Shown here piece by piece: positions 53,927-64,000 of a stretch of 64,000 bases of DNA; the first letter of the stretch is position 1; every line of letters begins with the position of its first letter. The notes beneath the pieces are model-generated. The model saw only the letters and a list, made by a program, of their open reading frames with translations. It ran no database searches and was not told where the DNA came from. The position numbers and the translations under genes are program-made. Origin of the DNA: Triticum aestivum (taxonomy: Eukaryota; Streptophyta; Magnoliopsida; Poales; Poaceae); contig NC_057809.1 of assembly GCF_018294505.1 (NCBI RefSeq), forward strand, positions 414,136,104-414,200,103, in the 5' to 3' direction.

Positions 53927-56037
53927 ATGGCCGAATAGGAACCGCGCATCATCCATATGAGCCGCGATTGGAGCAATCTCCCCAGTGACATCCTCGACCT
54001 CTATTGTTTGTGTATGGATATGTTGAGCGCCTTGTGGCTGGCTGCATGCTCGAGGGACATGCACACGGCCATCATCGAAGCGAGGCCTAAGCTTTTCAAG
54101 ACACCCTGCTTGCTGCTATCTGGTCTTGCTAGATTTGCTCACCATGATACGGAGGCATACATGATGCCCCTCGACTTCAATACGACCTCCATTAGCCCAA
54201 ACTTCTTTGCAGGTATGTAGTGGGTCGCCATACATCATTTCCCTCGACTTCGATCCAATCACCATCGCCCAAAACTTCTTGTCAGGTATGTACTGGGTCG
54301 GAATGAGCTCCCACTAGATGGCTCCCATCAGACAAGACCGGAAAAAGTTGGTGCTCTTGAACTTCCACACCTCCCATGAGATTATCCTTCCTACGTTGGA
54401 TTATATAGGGTTTTACCGTCGTGGTCCAAGTCATCTCGATTACAAAGTCAGTTGGACGCACCTTGTTTTGCAGAAGATTGTAATCTGCCAAGTGCCCACA
54501 CGAGATGCGAATTATGCAGTCTTCAAGCTAATTGCCTTGTTTGACCACGGACTCGCCTATCTTTCCGCTGGTTCTTTCTTTAGCTGGAGACAGCTCACCT
54601 CGCAGTGGATCGTCAAAGCTGATACACACTTCTGTGATGCTATTGAACACAATGGCATCATCTACGCGATCGAAAAAGTAGATTGCACCACGTATTGCTG
54701 GGACAACCCGTGTAAGTTGTTTTCGTCTGATGTTAATGATGATGCCATGACACTGTTTGAACTTTTTGTGATGATTGGCATATCCCTGTTTGAGCAGAAT
54801 TTGAGTACAACTGTGGCAATGTATTAGAGATGTCGTAAATCGACTATATTTGAAATAAGTTAATTCATGCGATTGTGACCATGTCAATACAGCCAATTTG
54901 TATCCCTGAATAATCAAACGGTTAGGAAGATATTGATATTCTCCTTATTTTATAGTAATCTATATACTACTAAATATGAGTGTGTATCAATGGCCATGTT
55001 AGTTTCCTCATTTTCCTGATGTAGAAACATGCATCACATTGTTGGTTTCATCTAACCATACATTAGGGAAGTAAATGTGCATATGGAGAACTCTATATTT
55101 GGAAGTAGTGAAATCCTGTAATGCTTACCATGTGTACATACCTATATTCGCCCTTCAGCAATCAATGGCCAGAACAATATCCTCACAAAAATTGCCCATG
55201 GAACATGAATATATAACAATGCATGGTCTGTTAGTTTCCTTGAAGAATTTGTTTGTGAGGACAGAACATGATTACATAACATGCATGACATGGTAGTTTC
55301 CTGTGAAGAATTGATTGCGAGATAACATGAGTATAACCATGCATGGCACTTCTATATTTTCGAACCCAGTATACATTTCCCTGTATTTTCCTCCCAGTTC
55401 CAATAGGGACATATCAACGTTGTTTCTTGCATTATCCTACTCATACTCTGAAAAATGCTGATCTTACATTAACAATGCATGTCCTTTTTTATATGATGCA
55501 GTGTCCCTACAGTCATTGTCCTTTTTAATCACACCACCTTTGCCAAAAACAGGGAAGCACAACTGGTTCCTCGCTCGATCAGACGATGGCAAAAGACTGA
55601 TGATCATTCGGACACATGAGCCGGAAAAGCTATATTGCAAAAAACCCACTATGTACAAGCACCATGAAATACGTGAGTATCCGGACAGTGGCTGTTACGT
55701 CTATGAGCAGGATACCAGATTGTTGGGGCCTTCGAGATTTTTGAGTTGGAGGCGGGTAAATAGCCTTGGTTCACACTCTCTGTTTCTCGGACTCAATTAT
55801 CCGATTAACCAGGAGATCACCGTTGGCAAGGATCTTGATGGCACAGAGGCTATGTTTGCTATGGAAAATTGTGTCTACATGGAGAGCCCTAGGACTTCGG
55901 GAGCAAACTCCCCTGATTGTCAACGATATAGCCTGCATCCAAAAGAAGGTGATAATGACAAAGGCATCTAGATTAACTTTCATCCTTGGATGTCTCAAGT
56001 CCGACAGACAGTGATGTGGTTCAAGCCTTCAGGTTGA
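53927..56037 (+). pseudogene. F-box/DUF295 (KIB1-4 beta-propeller) gene with several nonsense codons
   Basis: A plus-strand gene with two visible exons. Exon 1 (53927 to about 54712): an ATG, a TAG at codon 4 (53936-53938), then an F-box-like start (DWSNLPSDILDLYCLCMDML, SALWLAACSRDMHTAIIEAR), a 73-bp imperfect duplication that shifts the frame, stops in both copies (near 54220 and 54315), and the DUF295 core (HEIILPTLDYIGFYRR, IEHNGIIYAIEKVDCTTYCW). An intron follows from about 54713 to the acceptor GATGCAG at 55495-55501. Exon 2 (55502-56037) has WRRVNSLGSHSLFLGLNYPI, CVYMESP, a TAG at 55969-55971, then FHPWMSQVRQTVMWFKPSG and a TGA. F-box/DUF295 proteins are normally SCF adaptors. The stops make this copy non-functional. 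Confidence 0.75.
54168..54297 (+). repeat. 73-bp tandem duplication inside exon 1 of the DUF295 pseudogene
   Basis: CCTCGACTTC...AACTTCTT...GGTATGTA(G/C)TGGGTCG occurs twice with a period of 73 bp (second copy 54241-54297), about 75% alike. Since 73 is not a multiple of three, it shifts the frame. Confidence 0.65.
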
Positions 56038-56697
56038 TAGGTAATTGGGTTGTTGCGTCGAAAGGGTGGAGTACTGGTGTCTTCGGATCACTGGTCGCTA
56101 AAGTGGGGCTGCAAATTATGATGGTGTTGGATCATCCCTCTTTGAATGACTTCTTGTCTTTGCTGCTTGTTCTGGATGGGTAGTTTTCTCTTTTGTTATG
56201 CATATTCCTTGTCATTTGGTCATCCTTGTCTATGTCACTCTTATTATGTAATAGTTGCATCTATTTAGAATGTCATTCTCGTCTGGATCATGAGAGTCTG
56301 GGTGCTGCAGATGGGTGTGTTTTGGTGGTGTAGCAAGACTTCTTATGAACTATCATGTCTTGTTGTTTATGTCAGTAGTAGTCACTAGTCAGTGTTTGAA
56401 TGTTGTATATATTGTTGTTTCGAACTGTTTATTGTCTCGAACAGCTGGTGGGCTAAATGAGGGCATCACCATTCTCTAGTGTTTAGAGTATATCTCCTAT
56501 TTTCAAGTTATAATTTGAGCTTGGTGTCTTTTCGATGATGTACACTTGTTTGGGCCAGTGAAGTGTCGTTGAATATGGGCCGAGTAGTAACGCAATGCCA
56601 AATAGGTCAATTATGACTCTCAGGTCGGGCTCTCAAAAGATCATCAAAAAAAGGCCGGGCTCTCAAAAAAAGAAAGAATAAGGACTCTTAGGCCAAC
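56038..56697. other. Downstream intergenic region
   Basis: AT-rich 3' flank of the DUF295 pseudogene. The 65-codon frame at 55986-56183 has no domain. No repeat family recognised. Confidence 0.4.
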
Positions 56698-57747
56698 ATG
56701 TGGGTGCCACTAGTGTTTTCGTGGGCTTGCACGCCGAGAGCATATTGGCGCATGTTCAAAATTCATGCTACCTTTTCATCCCCAATCTTCCGCCCCTCCC
56801 CCACCTATGGAATCTCGATTCCTACTCCAGTTTCCCCAAATCCCCCTCCTGTACTCCCTGTACTCAAGCGCACTATCATGTCACCGGTCAACGCGGATCT
56901 CTGAGCCAAAGATCCTGAGGTTCGTCCTGCCTTCGGGCGCTGCGTGCTGTCGCTCAATAGTGGCATGGCGGCGCTTGAAGACCAGTTTACCGGCAAAGTA
57001 TTGATGGTAACCATCAACGGCGATCGGCCTCCCGTCTCGCCGGACAACCTTGTCAAAGCTCTTGGCATTGTGCACGACATCGAAATAAATGACTTGCTCG
57101 TCGAAGTCTGTCCGCCAATGGTTGATTTCTTTGTCAGGTTCCAGACAACTTTCAACTGCAGTCGTGTGTTCGAACGTTCCCGGCATTTGTTTTGCGATGG
57201 CATGCTGGTGAGCTTTGATCGGTGGCACCCAGGATGAGGCTCGGTGCCCTCTAAGCTTGAGTTTTTAACAAAGCTTACCTTCCACGGCATGCCTCGACGT
57301 GCTTGGAACATCGAGTCCATGAATGAGCTTATCAACGACCTTGGAGGTGAGCTCATAAGTATGTTTGTTCCCACAAACAGCTGGGCTCCCACGATTATGG
57401 CATGGATGAAGAAGCCATCCACCATACCGACGGTGATTGGTGTTGAGATACCGGTACAGGAACCGGGGTTGTACTATTCGTCGCCAACAAGGCCTTCGCA
57501 GACCACGTTAGGGATGCACCTGTATCGAGTGTTCGTGCATGTCAAAGAAGTGGTCAATCCATCAATCGAAGTCCTGCCGCCGCTGCTGGTGCCATGGTCC
57601 GTCGATGACATCCATTATAGGAGTCAACGTCAGACTTTCCCCGTGTTGCTCAAAATGATTGATGGAATAGGGCCTACTCCATCGTGCGGTGGAGGCCACT
57701 ACTTCTTTGGGAGAAGAGGCAGGGCTGGCTTCCTGGATGTGCTCTAA
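56698..57747 (+). pseudogene. DUF4283-like protein gene with two nonsense codons
   Basis: One plus-strand frame runs from 56698 to a stop at 57747, broken by TGA at 56902-56904 and at 57235-57237. It encodes a Pro-rich start, DPEVRPAFGRCVLSLNSGMA, DNLVKALGIVHDIEINDLLV, MVDFFVRFQTTFNCSRVFER, then LTKLTFHGMPRRAWNIESMN, ELINDLGGELISMF and LGMHLYRVFVHVKEVVNPSI. This order (FxVRF, W, GxPxxAW, LxxxxG) is that of DUF4283 proteins, which are common in grass genomes and often linked to retroelements. The zinc knuckle often found in the family is not seen. The molecular function of the family is not established. Confidence 0.6.
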
Positions 57748-58184
57748 TTAGAGGTAACAACTGAATCTTGTCAGATACTACTTAAATCCGAGCTATGGGT
57801 GTGAAGCACTGATGTGCCAGTACATTTGATTGTGACATGTTCTATTTTTGTACCTGAACTTGTTTTAGAAAGGGTTGTACGTCAACTTAATGTGCCAGCA
57901 GAACTTATTGTGTTGTCTATCTGTTTTCTTTGCACAGCATTCAAGATTTTTCCCCGTCATTGATAAAGACGATGAACCGTTATGTACGAGTTCGTTGGTT
58001 TCAACATAGCCCTACCCGTAGCGATCCACTGCTTCCACCCTGATTGTGTCGCCTGTGTGAAATTTTTGTATGCAAGTTCAGTATGCTATGATGTTCTATA
58101 TGATTGTGTCAACTATATAAGTTTTTACTGAGCATCAGCAATGCATATGGCCGAAGGATGTATTTACAAGCATCGACCGATGGG

Positions 58185-58217
<33 letters not shown>

Positions 58218-58474
58218 AGTGGGACCCGTTGAATTATTTCTTTGCTTGTGATAGCTTTTAATTAGGTTCCATTGTACTCTAACTTTTTTCTTAAGTTGTT
58301 AATTGAGCTTAGTGACTTCAAAAAGTTGTATAGAAGCCTTGTTTGGGCCTTTCCGGCATCGCTGAATGTGGGCTGAGTAGCCATGTAAAGTTGTATTGTA
58401 CTACACATGCCTTTTTTTGAACATCAGCAATGCAACTGGGCCGGCAGTTGTACACAATATCCGGCTCAACTTGT
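57748..58474. other. Intergenic region with a TC/AC microsatellite
   Basis: (TC)7(AC)9 lies at 58185-58217. Otherwise this is AT-rich sequence with no ORF I can support. It ends at the left edge of the second CACTA-type arm. Confidence 0.6.
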
Positions 58475-61330
58475 TATTCTCCGCCCCGCTGGGCTGCAAA
58501 TCTTTCCTAGGAGGGAAGCATTAGGGTTAACAAGAAAATGGGCTTTAAGAAATAATAAATGGGATGTAATTATAAAAACTGGGCAGTAACTATAAAAAAA
58601 TGCACCAAACACGTAATTAGTTTTAAAAAATATTATTTTTGGATTTTGAAAATTTTAATTTCATTACTTGTTGCGCGCGCAATATTTCGTTGGATTTTTA
58701 TGTAATACAAATTTATTTTGAAATTATATTTAATCTGACTAGAAATTTCGGGATAAAAATATTTCGGATCCCATCAAAATGTGGGAAATTTATTGAATTC
58801 TATTTTGAGCGGTCGGTTGAAATTATTAATCGTTGTCCTAGCTAGAAAATGGGCTGGACTTTTAACAAACTATAAATGGGTTGTAGTAAATTTCATTAGA
58901 ATTCAAAAATGGGATGTGCATTCTTACAAATCACAAATGGGTTGTATGTTCTCTGCCACACACTTGTGGGCCTACTAAGTTGACACGTCCCCTAAAAAAA
59001 CAAAGTTGACGTGTATGCAAGGCTTTGTCAACTTATAGTCAACACACGGTTCTAGCAATAGTGGCCGTTGAATGTCCATCCAACGGATGTCTTGCTTCTT
59101 CTTCAATCTCGGATATTCTTGCTTCATCCACCCAAAAAATTATTCCTCCCCCTGACATCTGGGGCTCACCCTTTCGGAGGCTGACCTGTGGGCCTACTAA
59201 GTTGACGCGTACCAAGGGCTTTGTCAACTTAGTAAATATAAACGATTCTAGCTGCAGTGACCGTACGATGTCCATCCAATGGCCGTCGTGCTTCTTCAAC
59301 CCCTGGTCTTCTTGCTCCAGCCGCACAAACCAGCGCCAGCCGTGCCGCCTGCTCCTGCCTCCCATGTTCGGTTGTGCTACCACCGCTGGCCATGCCATCC
59401 CTCTATACTCACCCACACCTCATGTTATTCTCCGACGACGGAAACCTCACACCGCAGCAGAAGCAGTCAACCCACATACTCCCCTCCACATGGGCATCCA
59501 CTGTCGCGTCTTCCCCGGCTCTGTGTCGTTCCCTTCCTAGGCCCCGCCGATGTCCACCGCCTTGGTGCTCTTGGCACGGTGTGGTCAACAAAGACATCCA
59601 TCGGAAGAGGACTTTAGGCGGTGAGGGTGACAGCTGGACCCACCAGCTACATCTTCGAACACAAGGAAGTGCCTCCTTATTACTCGCAAAATAAAAATGA
59701 TTCCTCCCCTGACAGTAGGGACTGGTCAGCTATATCTTCACACGCGGAAGTGTGTCCTTATCCTCCCTGGCCGCTGGGACCCACCCGGTCAAAGCATACG
59801 TAGCGTTGTCTGTCTGGTCGCGAACATGTACGTACATACCGGTCGATCGGTCTCTCTGCAAGTATGAACCATGACCAAGTAAGTAGCAGCACATGTCGTT
59901 GTAGAGCACATGACATAGAAGTTCACGCAGTCCCGTCTAGGTCTTGTACATGTACGTACAACCATAGGGCAAAAAATACAGCCACGTACATACATACGGG
60001 CGGGGTCTCGAGCACGTACTCGGGCATATATATATATGGACGGCCAGGGCTTGTGTACATGGAGAGGCAACGGACGATAGCAACAACGTCCTGTTCATCG
60101 GGCAGCGAACCGGTTGGGTCGGAATGAAGAAACAACGTCCTGTTCATTGGGAGGCAACCGACTAGGTCGGAATGCGTCCTGTTCAATAGGAGCCAACCGA
60201 CTTGGATGGAACAGCTAAAACGGGGTCTGGCGTACCGCAAAACGGAGGAAACGGCCTTCTGTTCGACCGGACACGGTCGAAATGGCATCCTATTCATCGG
60301 GAGGGGTCTGGCGTACCTCAAAACAGAGGAAACGGACTTGTGTTCGAGTGCCTATGGTCGAAATGGGGTCCTGTTGATCAGGAGGGGTGTGACTACCGCA
60401 AAACGGAGGAAACGGACTTGTGTTGGAGCGCCCACGGTCGAAACGGGGTCCTATTCATCCACCGTCTACCGCCTCGCTCCAGCCTCCACGAGCTACTGTT
60501 CATCCACCGTCGACCTCCTCCAGCCTCCACGAGCTAATGTTCATTCACGAGTACTGTTCATCCAGCCTCCACCGGCTGCTGTTCATCCGGCCCTCCACGG
60601 GTTCCTGTTCATCCACCCCAACCGACTGGGGTGCGACGGCCTCCTCAGGGTCCTGTTCATCCAGCGGCAATGGCCTACTACCACGGGGTCCTGTTCTTCC
60701 AACCCCCACCGATAACTGTTCATCCACAGCCAACCAAACGGCTCGACTCACCACGTCTCGACTCGTTCTACGTATCGCGTGCACGGTAGCAACGGTCACT
60801 GTTCATCGAGAGGCAACCCAACACAGGCTTGATTGGCTTCAGTAAGTAGCAGTAGTGATTGATCGCTCGGGTTCAGTTAGCAGCAGCAGCGAAGGAATTG
60901 CTCGGGTTCAGTCAGCAGCAAGTGAATCACTCGGGTTAAGTTAACAGCCAAGGGATCTATCGCTCGGGTTTACTAACATGCGATCGCTTCAGGTTCAGTT
61001 AGCCAACGCCTCGCACACACGCGCGTACATGAGAGAAACGCGCAAACCATAGTGCATCGCTCAGCCCCGACCACCCACCGTAACCGGGAACTCCACGATA
61101 TTTCCTCTCCCTCGCTTCTACCACGATTTTTCCGTCATGGACGGCCCAAAGAATGTCATGCACCTGCGTCTCCAGCCCGCCCAGGACGAGAAGCCCATTT
61201 TCTGTCATGACTTTTGTCATAGAAGTAGGAGCCCACCACATCTATGATGATACTGGGTTTTGTCACAATTATCATGACAGGGAAAAATTCGTTCGGCCCA
61301 AAATGTCACGGATGTGTCTTTTTTGTAGTG
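58475..61330. mobile_element. CACTA-type transposon terminal arm, copy 2
   Basis: Homologous to 5655-8639 from the left edge (TTGTTATTCTCCGCCCC) to the right terminus, in the same orientation. The right end reads on minus CACTACAAAAAAGACACATC (61311-61330). It has its own CTGTTCATCC array (60090-60810) and TCGGGTTCAGT array (60860-61000). Compared with copy 1 there are many substitutions and indels, so the copies are old. No transposase is seen. The left breakpoints of the two copies coincide within about 10 bp. Confidence 0.65.
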
Positions 61331-61728
61331 TGTGTGGAAACGTTTGTGGAAGGTGGTCTAACACAAATAGTTCTCGGGCGAAAATTGTGTCTGATTATTA
61401 ATTGATCCAACACACCTACTTTCTAGAAACCGTGTGGGTATTTGAGTTCATCGCCCATGATGTTCTCAGAGAAACCATCTGCATTAGAAAACCCCAATAA
61501 GCAGGGTAATTAGCCTATTATTGATAATCCATGTAGTAATCAAATTGACATTTCTTATAAAACACACCATATATTTCATATTCGTATAATGGCATCCAGG
61601 ATTTTGTAATCGAATTACATCAGATAGATTTAGCACTCAGTTACACCATATAGGGATATAGCTAGCTACGCCATTACACAACAGCACCAAGTTTCACATG
61701 CAACATCGAAAACCTTTGGAAAGTACCA
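61331..61728. other. Spacer with an inverted word
   Basis: It contains TTTCTAGAAACCGTG near 61421, a short palindromic TTTCTAGAAA. No gene. It may be transposon-related, but I cannot assign it. Confidence 0.35.
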
Positions 61729-62250
61729 TCATACACGGTAAATAGACAGATGAATCTCATCTGGGAAACTGCAGAAGCGGAAGGCGAATATTGAGCCTTA
61801 AGTGATGTTTGATGTCCTTGCAACTTTAGGACAGTGGCTATGGACAATTGCCCGCCCAACCTTCTTCCTCTTGAGGAATACTTTAATATTGTATCGTGGG
61901 TGTTGACTGAATACCTTCCTCGCCTCTTGACCATGCAAGTGGTTTGAAAGGTAATCATCGGTGAACTGCTTTGGAAAGTACTAAAAACAAATATATGCAT
62001 AAATCGCTGTTGTAAATTTTGAAATGGGGCAAGGGAAAAAACAAGGTAAAAGAGTTAGTACCATCCTATAGTTAACTGATGTCTTCTTCATTGTGCAAAC
62101 AAAGATCTTGCTGTTATTCGTCGCACGTTTATTTATCCTAACAATCTTTCTGAGTTTCTTGACTTGACTGATATTCATGGACATCTCATTTCCCCATATG
62201 CAAAATGGGTCAAACAGTGGGTCTAAGCGTATAACAGCAGGACCTAAATG
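61729..62250 (-). pseudogene. B3 DNA-binding domain gene fragment
   Basis: Minus strand. The upstream exon (about 62250-62062) encodes WGNEMSMNISQVKKLRKIVR and SKIFVCTMKKTSVNYRM, ending at a GT donor. An 81-nt intron (62061-61981) follows, then an exon starting TACTTTCC at 61980: YFPKQFTDDYLSNHLHGQEA, YNIKVFLKRKKVGRAIVHSH, ARTSNIT, a TAA (61798-61800), then GSIFAFRFCSFPDEIHLSVY and RV with a TGA at 61729-61731. This is a complete plant B3 fold order (FVxxMKKTxV, FPKxF, GxxIFxF), as in REM-type nuclear DNA-binding proteins. Only the internal TAA, one base from a Glu codon, breaks it. No further upstream exons were identified. Confidence 0.75.
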
Positions 62251-62880
62251 TGCAAGACCAAATTGTAAGAAACCTAAATATTAGAATGATACCTGCAACT
62301 GCACAATAATGTGCTATTAGCAAGGACCATGCATGAGCAAACCTCGGTGGTAAACCGCAGTGCCTCCCATTGTTTCCCTACAACACATATAAGGAAGATC
62401 TTGATCAGGTTAACTAAGAGTTGCCATACTATCACTAGAATATGTTAATGAAAAATAAACAAATTGTAGATCCAACAAATTAACTCGAGACACATGGAAA
62501 AGCCAGTTAACCTAACCAAGCATGCTAAACAACTTGGAAATAGAGCAACTATATATGTTTCTCGTGTATTGAGTACATCCAAATTCGATTTATTTCTCAC
62601 ATGCATAACAATACAAAACTGTACCCACAACAAATGAAAATCAAATTGCAGAATTGAACCAAATAGTTAACTGGACAGCAGAACAAATGAACCAAAATAG
62701 TTAACTGAGCATGACATTGCAGAACAGAACATATACTAGAAGATAAGACAATTAACGAAACCAAGAATGCTTGAGAACTACTATGAAATGTAGCAATTTT
62801 TGGACCAAACTATTAACTTAACATTACATTTTAGAATATCAAATTGCATATTAACATTACAGAGGACAAATCACTAGAAT
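62251..62880. other. AT-rich non-coding sequence
   Basis: It could be intron or 5' sequence of the minus-strand B3 gene. The word AGTTAACTG(G/A) with GAACCAAA recurs at about 62665, 62700 and 62815. No frame with a domain. Confidence 0.4.
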
Positions 62881-63075
62881 GCACTGGCGGTGGCCTCGAG
62901 AAAACTGCATGAACTATATTTTAAAGTAGACAACCACGTGGCGGTGTCGACGGTGGCCTTGAAGACGAGGTGCTCCTCCAAGATGTGGCGGTCGACACGC
63001 ATGGCAGCCATCGCGACCTCATCCGCGCGTGCGACCGCGATTTTCTTCTCCGCTGCCAGATGCTACTGAGATCCA
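62881..63075 (-). pseudogene. Fragment of an unidentified Ala/Glu-rich protein gene
   Basis: Reading minus gives HLAAEKKIAVARADEVAMAA, then MRVDRHILEEHLVFKATVDT and ATWLSTLK, GC-rich in an otherwise AT-rich flank. It resembles in style the fragment at 4865-5029 (CCNRHLLNEHR) and the ORF at 3943-4476 (LLQEHLQAEEQIAAEW). A stop lies upstream near 63066. The family is unknown and the similarity is by eye. Confidence 0.35.
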
Positions 63076-64000
63076 TGCTATACTACGTGCAAAATGGCTG
63101 TGGGTGACGCTTAATTGAAGGATGGGGCAGTGATTTCGGCGGAAGGTGTCGCACCGTCGGTCGGGGCATGTGGGATGCGGAAGGAGGAGGATGGTGTGGG
63201 TGGGGTGTGGATTGCCTTACCATATCGACGAGGCCGCGAAGCAAGAAGGGTCACCGGCGAGGACGCAGTGTTGCAAGAAGAAGGGTCACCAATGAGGAGG
63301 CGGCACTGCCAGTAAGCAGCAGTGAAGGTTTGAACTTGGAAAGCAAGGGGGAATGGTGGAAATGTGGCTTTTGGTGGGGCAGGGAGATAGATATTTCTGC
63401 GGTGGCAGAAAAATTTCGCTCGGTGCCGCGAGAAACTAGCACGCAGCTGTGGTTCAAGCACAGGCGGTGGACTGTAGATGACGAAGCTTAGTGCATAAGC
63501 TAGACAAGATGGTGCACCAAGATATTTTATATCGCATCCCACACGATTCTTGCTAGTAAACTCTTTGTGGTATACCTGATTTTTTTCATTCTGTTTTGAA
63601 AGACAAATGGTGTTACAGAGGGAAAGGATGGTGTTTGAATTGCTAGAACATTTATTTGTAGTGAGCATGCAACTATATTAGTGTCGTGTTAAATTTTGGA
63701 ATTATTCTGGGTTCGTTTGACTTTTTATGCATTAATTGAGTTTCTAGGCATTTAATGTGCATAATTCAAATTTGAACTGCAAGCACATGCTCCAGTGCAC
63801 CAAAGTTTGTTGAAAAATCACATGTGTGTCTTTGAGTGAATTTATAGGTCCCATGCAAGAAGTGGGAATGAAATTCAAACATTTGGGTGTCGTGGCTTGG
63901 CCGAAAACATTGAGAAACTTGCTTTTTAAATTCCTGTAAATCCAAAACTCGCCTGAAAATCATGAAACTTGGCATGGTGTCTTGTCAGGGCACCAACATG
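63076..64000. other. Unassigned right edge
   Basis: The overlapping frames at 63111-63668 (minus) and 63115-63491 (plus) have no recognisable domain. The last 300 bp has the look of non-coding transposon sequence (CATGAAACTTGGCATGGTGT), but I cannot assign it. Confidence 0.35.

Noticed and set aside
63111..63668. 185-codon minus ORF with a possible signal-like hydrophobic part
   Set aside because: No recognisable domain; the opposite strand is open over the same stretch; no promoter or splice evidence. Left unassigned.
1..64000. tRNA or rRNA genes, viral integrations, organelle DNA, toxin genes
   Set aside because: I looked for tRNA-like folds, rRNA landmarks, virus-like coat or replicase motifs and plastid genes and saw none beyond the tRNA-derived SINE and retroelement domains.

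Overview
This is plant nuclear DNA, almost certainly from a large-genome grass of the Triticeae (wheat, Aegilops, barley or rye group). The species call is inference. It rests on LTRs I recognise as the Triticeae gypsy family Sabrina, on a BARE/WIS/Angela-like copia element, on Stowaway and Harbinger MITEs and on CACTA-type ends. There are no rRNA or tRNA genes, no CRISPR array and no bacterial operon. Nearly all open frames are transposon remains or chance frames; the host genes present are single, mostly broken, and not organised into a pathway. Layout, left to right: 0-5.3 kb holds a minisatellite, two MITEs, a decayed B3-domain gene piece, one small intact minus-strand ORF of unknown function (3943-4476) with a TATA box, and a broken plus-strand ORF. 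5.65-8.64 kb is a CACTA-type terminal arm full of short subterminal repeats. 8.96-10.96 kb is a truncated gypsy LTR, followed by a solo Sabrina LTR to 12.5 kb. 12.5-13.1 kb is a DUF295 (F-box/KIB-type) gene fragment. 13.9-14.6 kb is most of a DEDDy 3'-5' exonuclease gene on the minus strand. 14594-52769 is a 38.2-kb stack of nested retroelements inserted near the start of that exonuclease gene; its start codon and first eight codons lie on the far side, at 52770-52794, and the two halves read through in one frame across the target-site duplication. Right of the stack are a broken F-box/DUF295 gene (53.9-56.0 kb), a broken DUF4283-like gene (56.7-57.7 kb), a second copy of the CACTA-type arm (58.5-61.3 kb, same orientation) and a second B3-domain pseudogene (61.7-62.3 kb, minus). 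The stack: a non-autonomous Tat-like gypsy element (gag and protease on minus, a multi-exon antisense ORF on plus) is the outermost and oldest layer. Its left LTR was hit by a copia element (14670-23265, TSD GAATC). Its gag was hit by a tRNA-derived SINE (51398-51543, 15-bp TSD). A second Tat-like gypsy element (31125-51389, TSD GTCAT) then landed inside the SINE's target duplication. A Sabrina element (34300-45437, TSD CACCT) landed in an intron of the second element's antisense ORF, and a 3.8-kb solo LTR (41327-45095) landed in Sabrina's right LTR. By eye, LTR divergence agrees with this order: about 6-7% for the outer element and about 4% for the three later ones. I found no convincing new biological system. 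The most informative structures are the split exonuclease gene, the SINE/gypsy junction, the inner gypsy element that lacks a primer-binding site, and a 40-bp patch at one copia LTR end.
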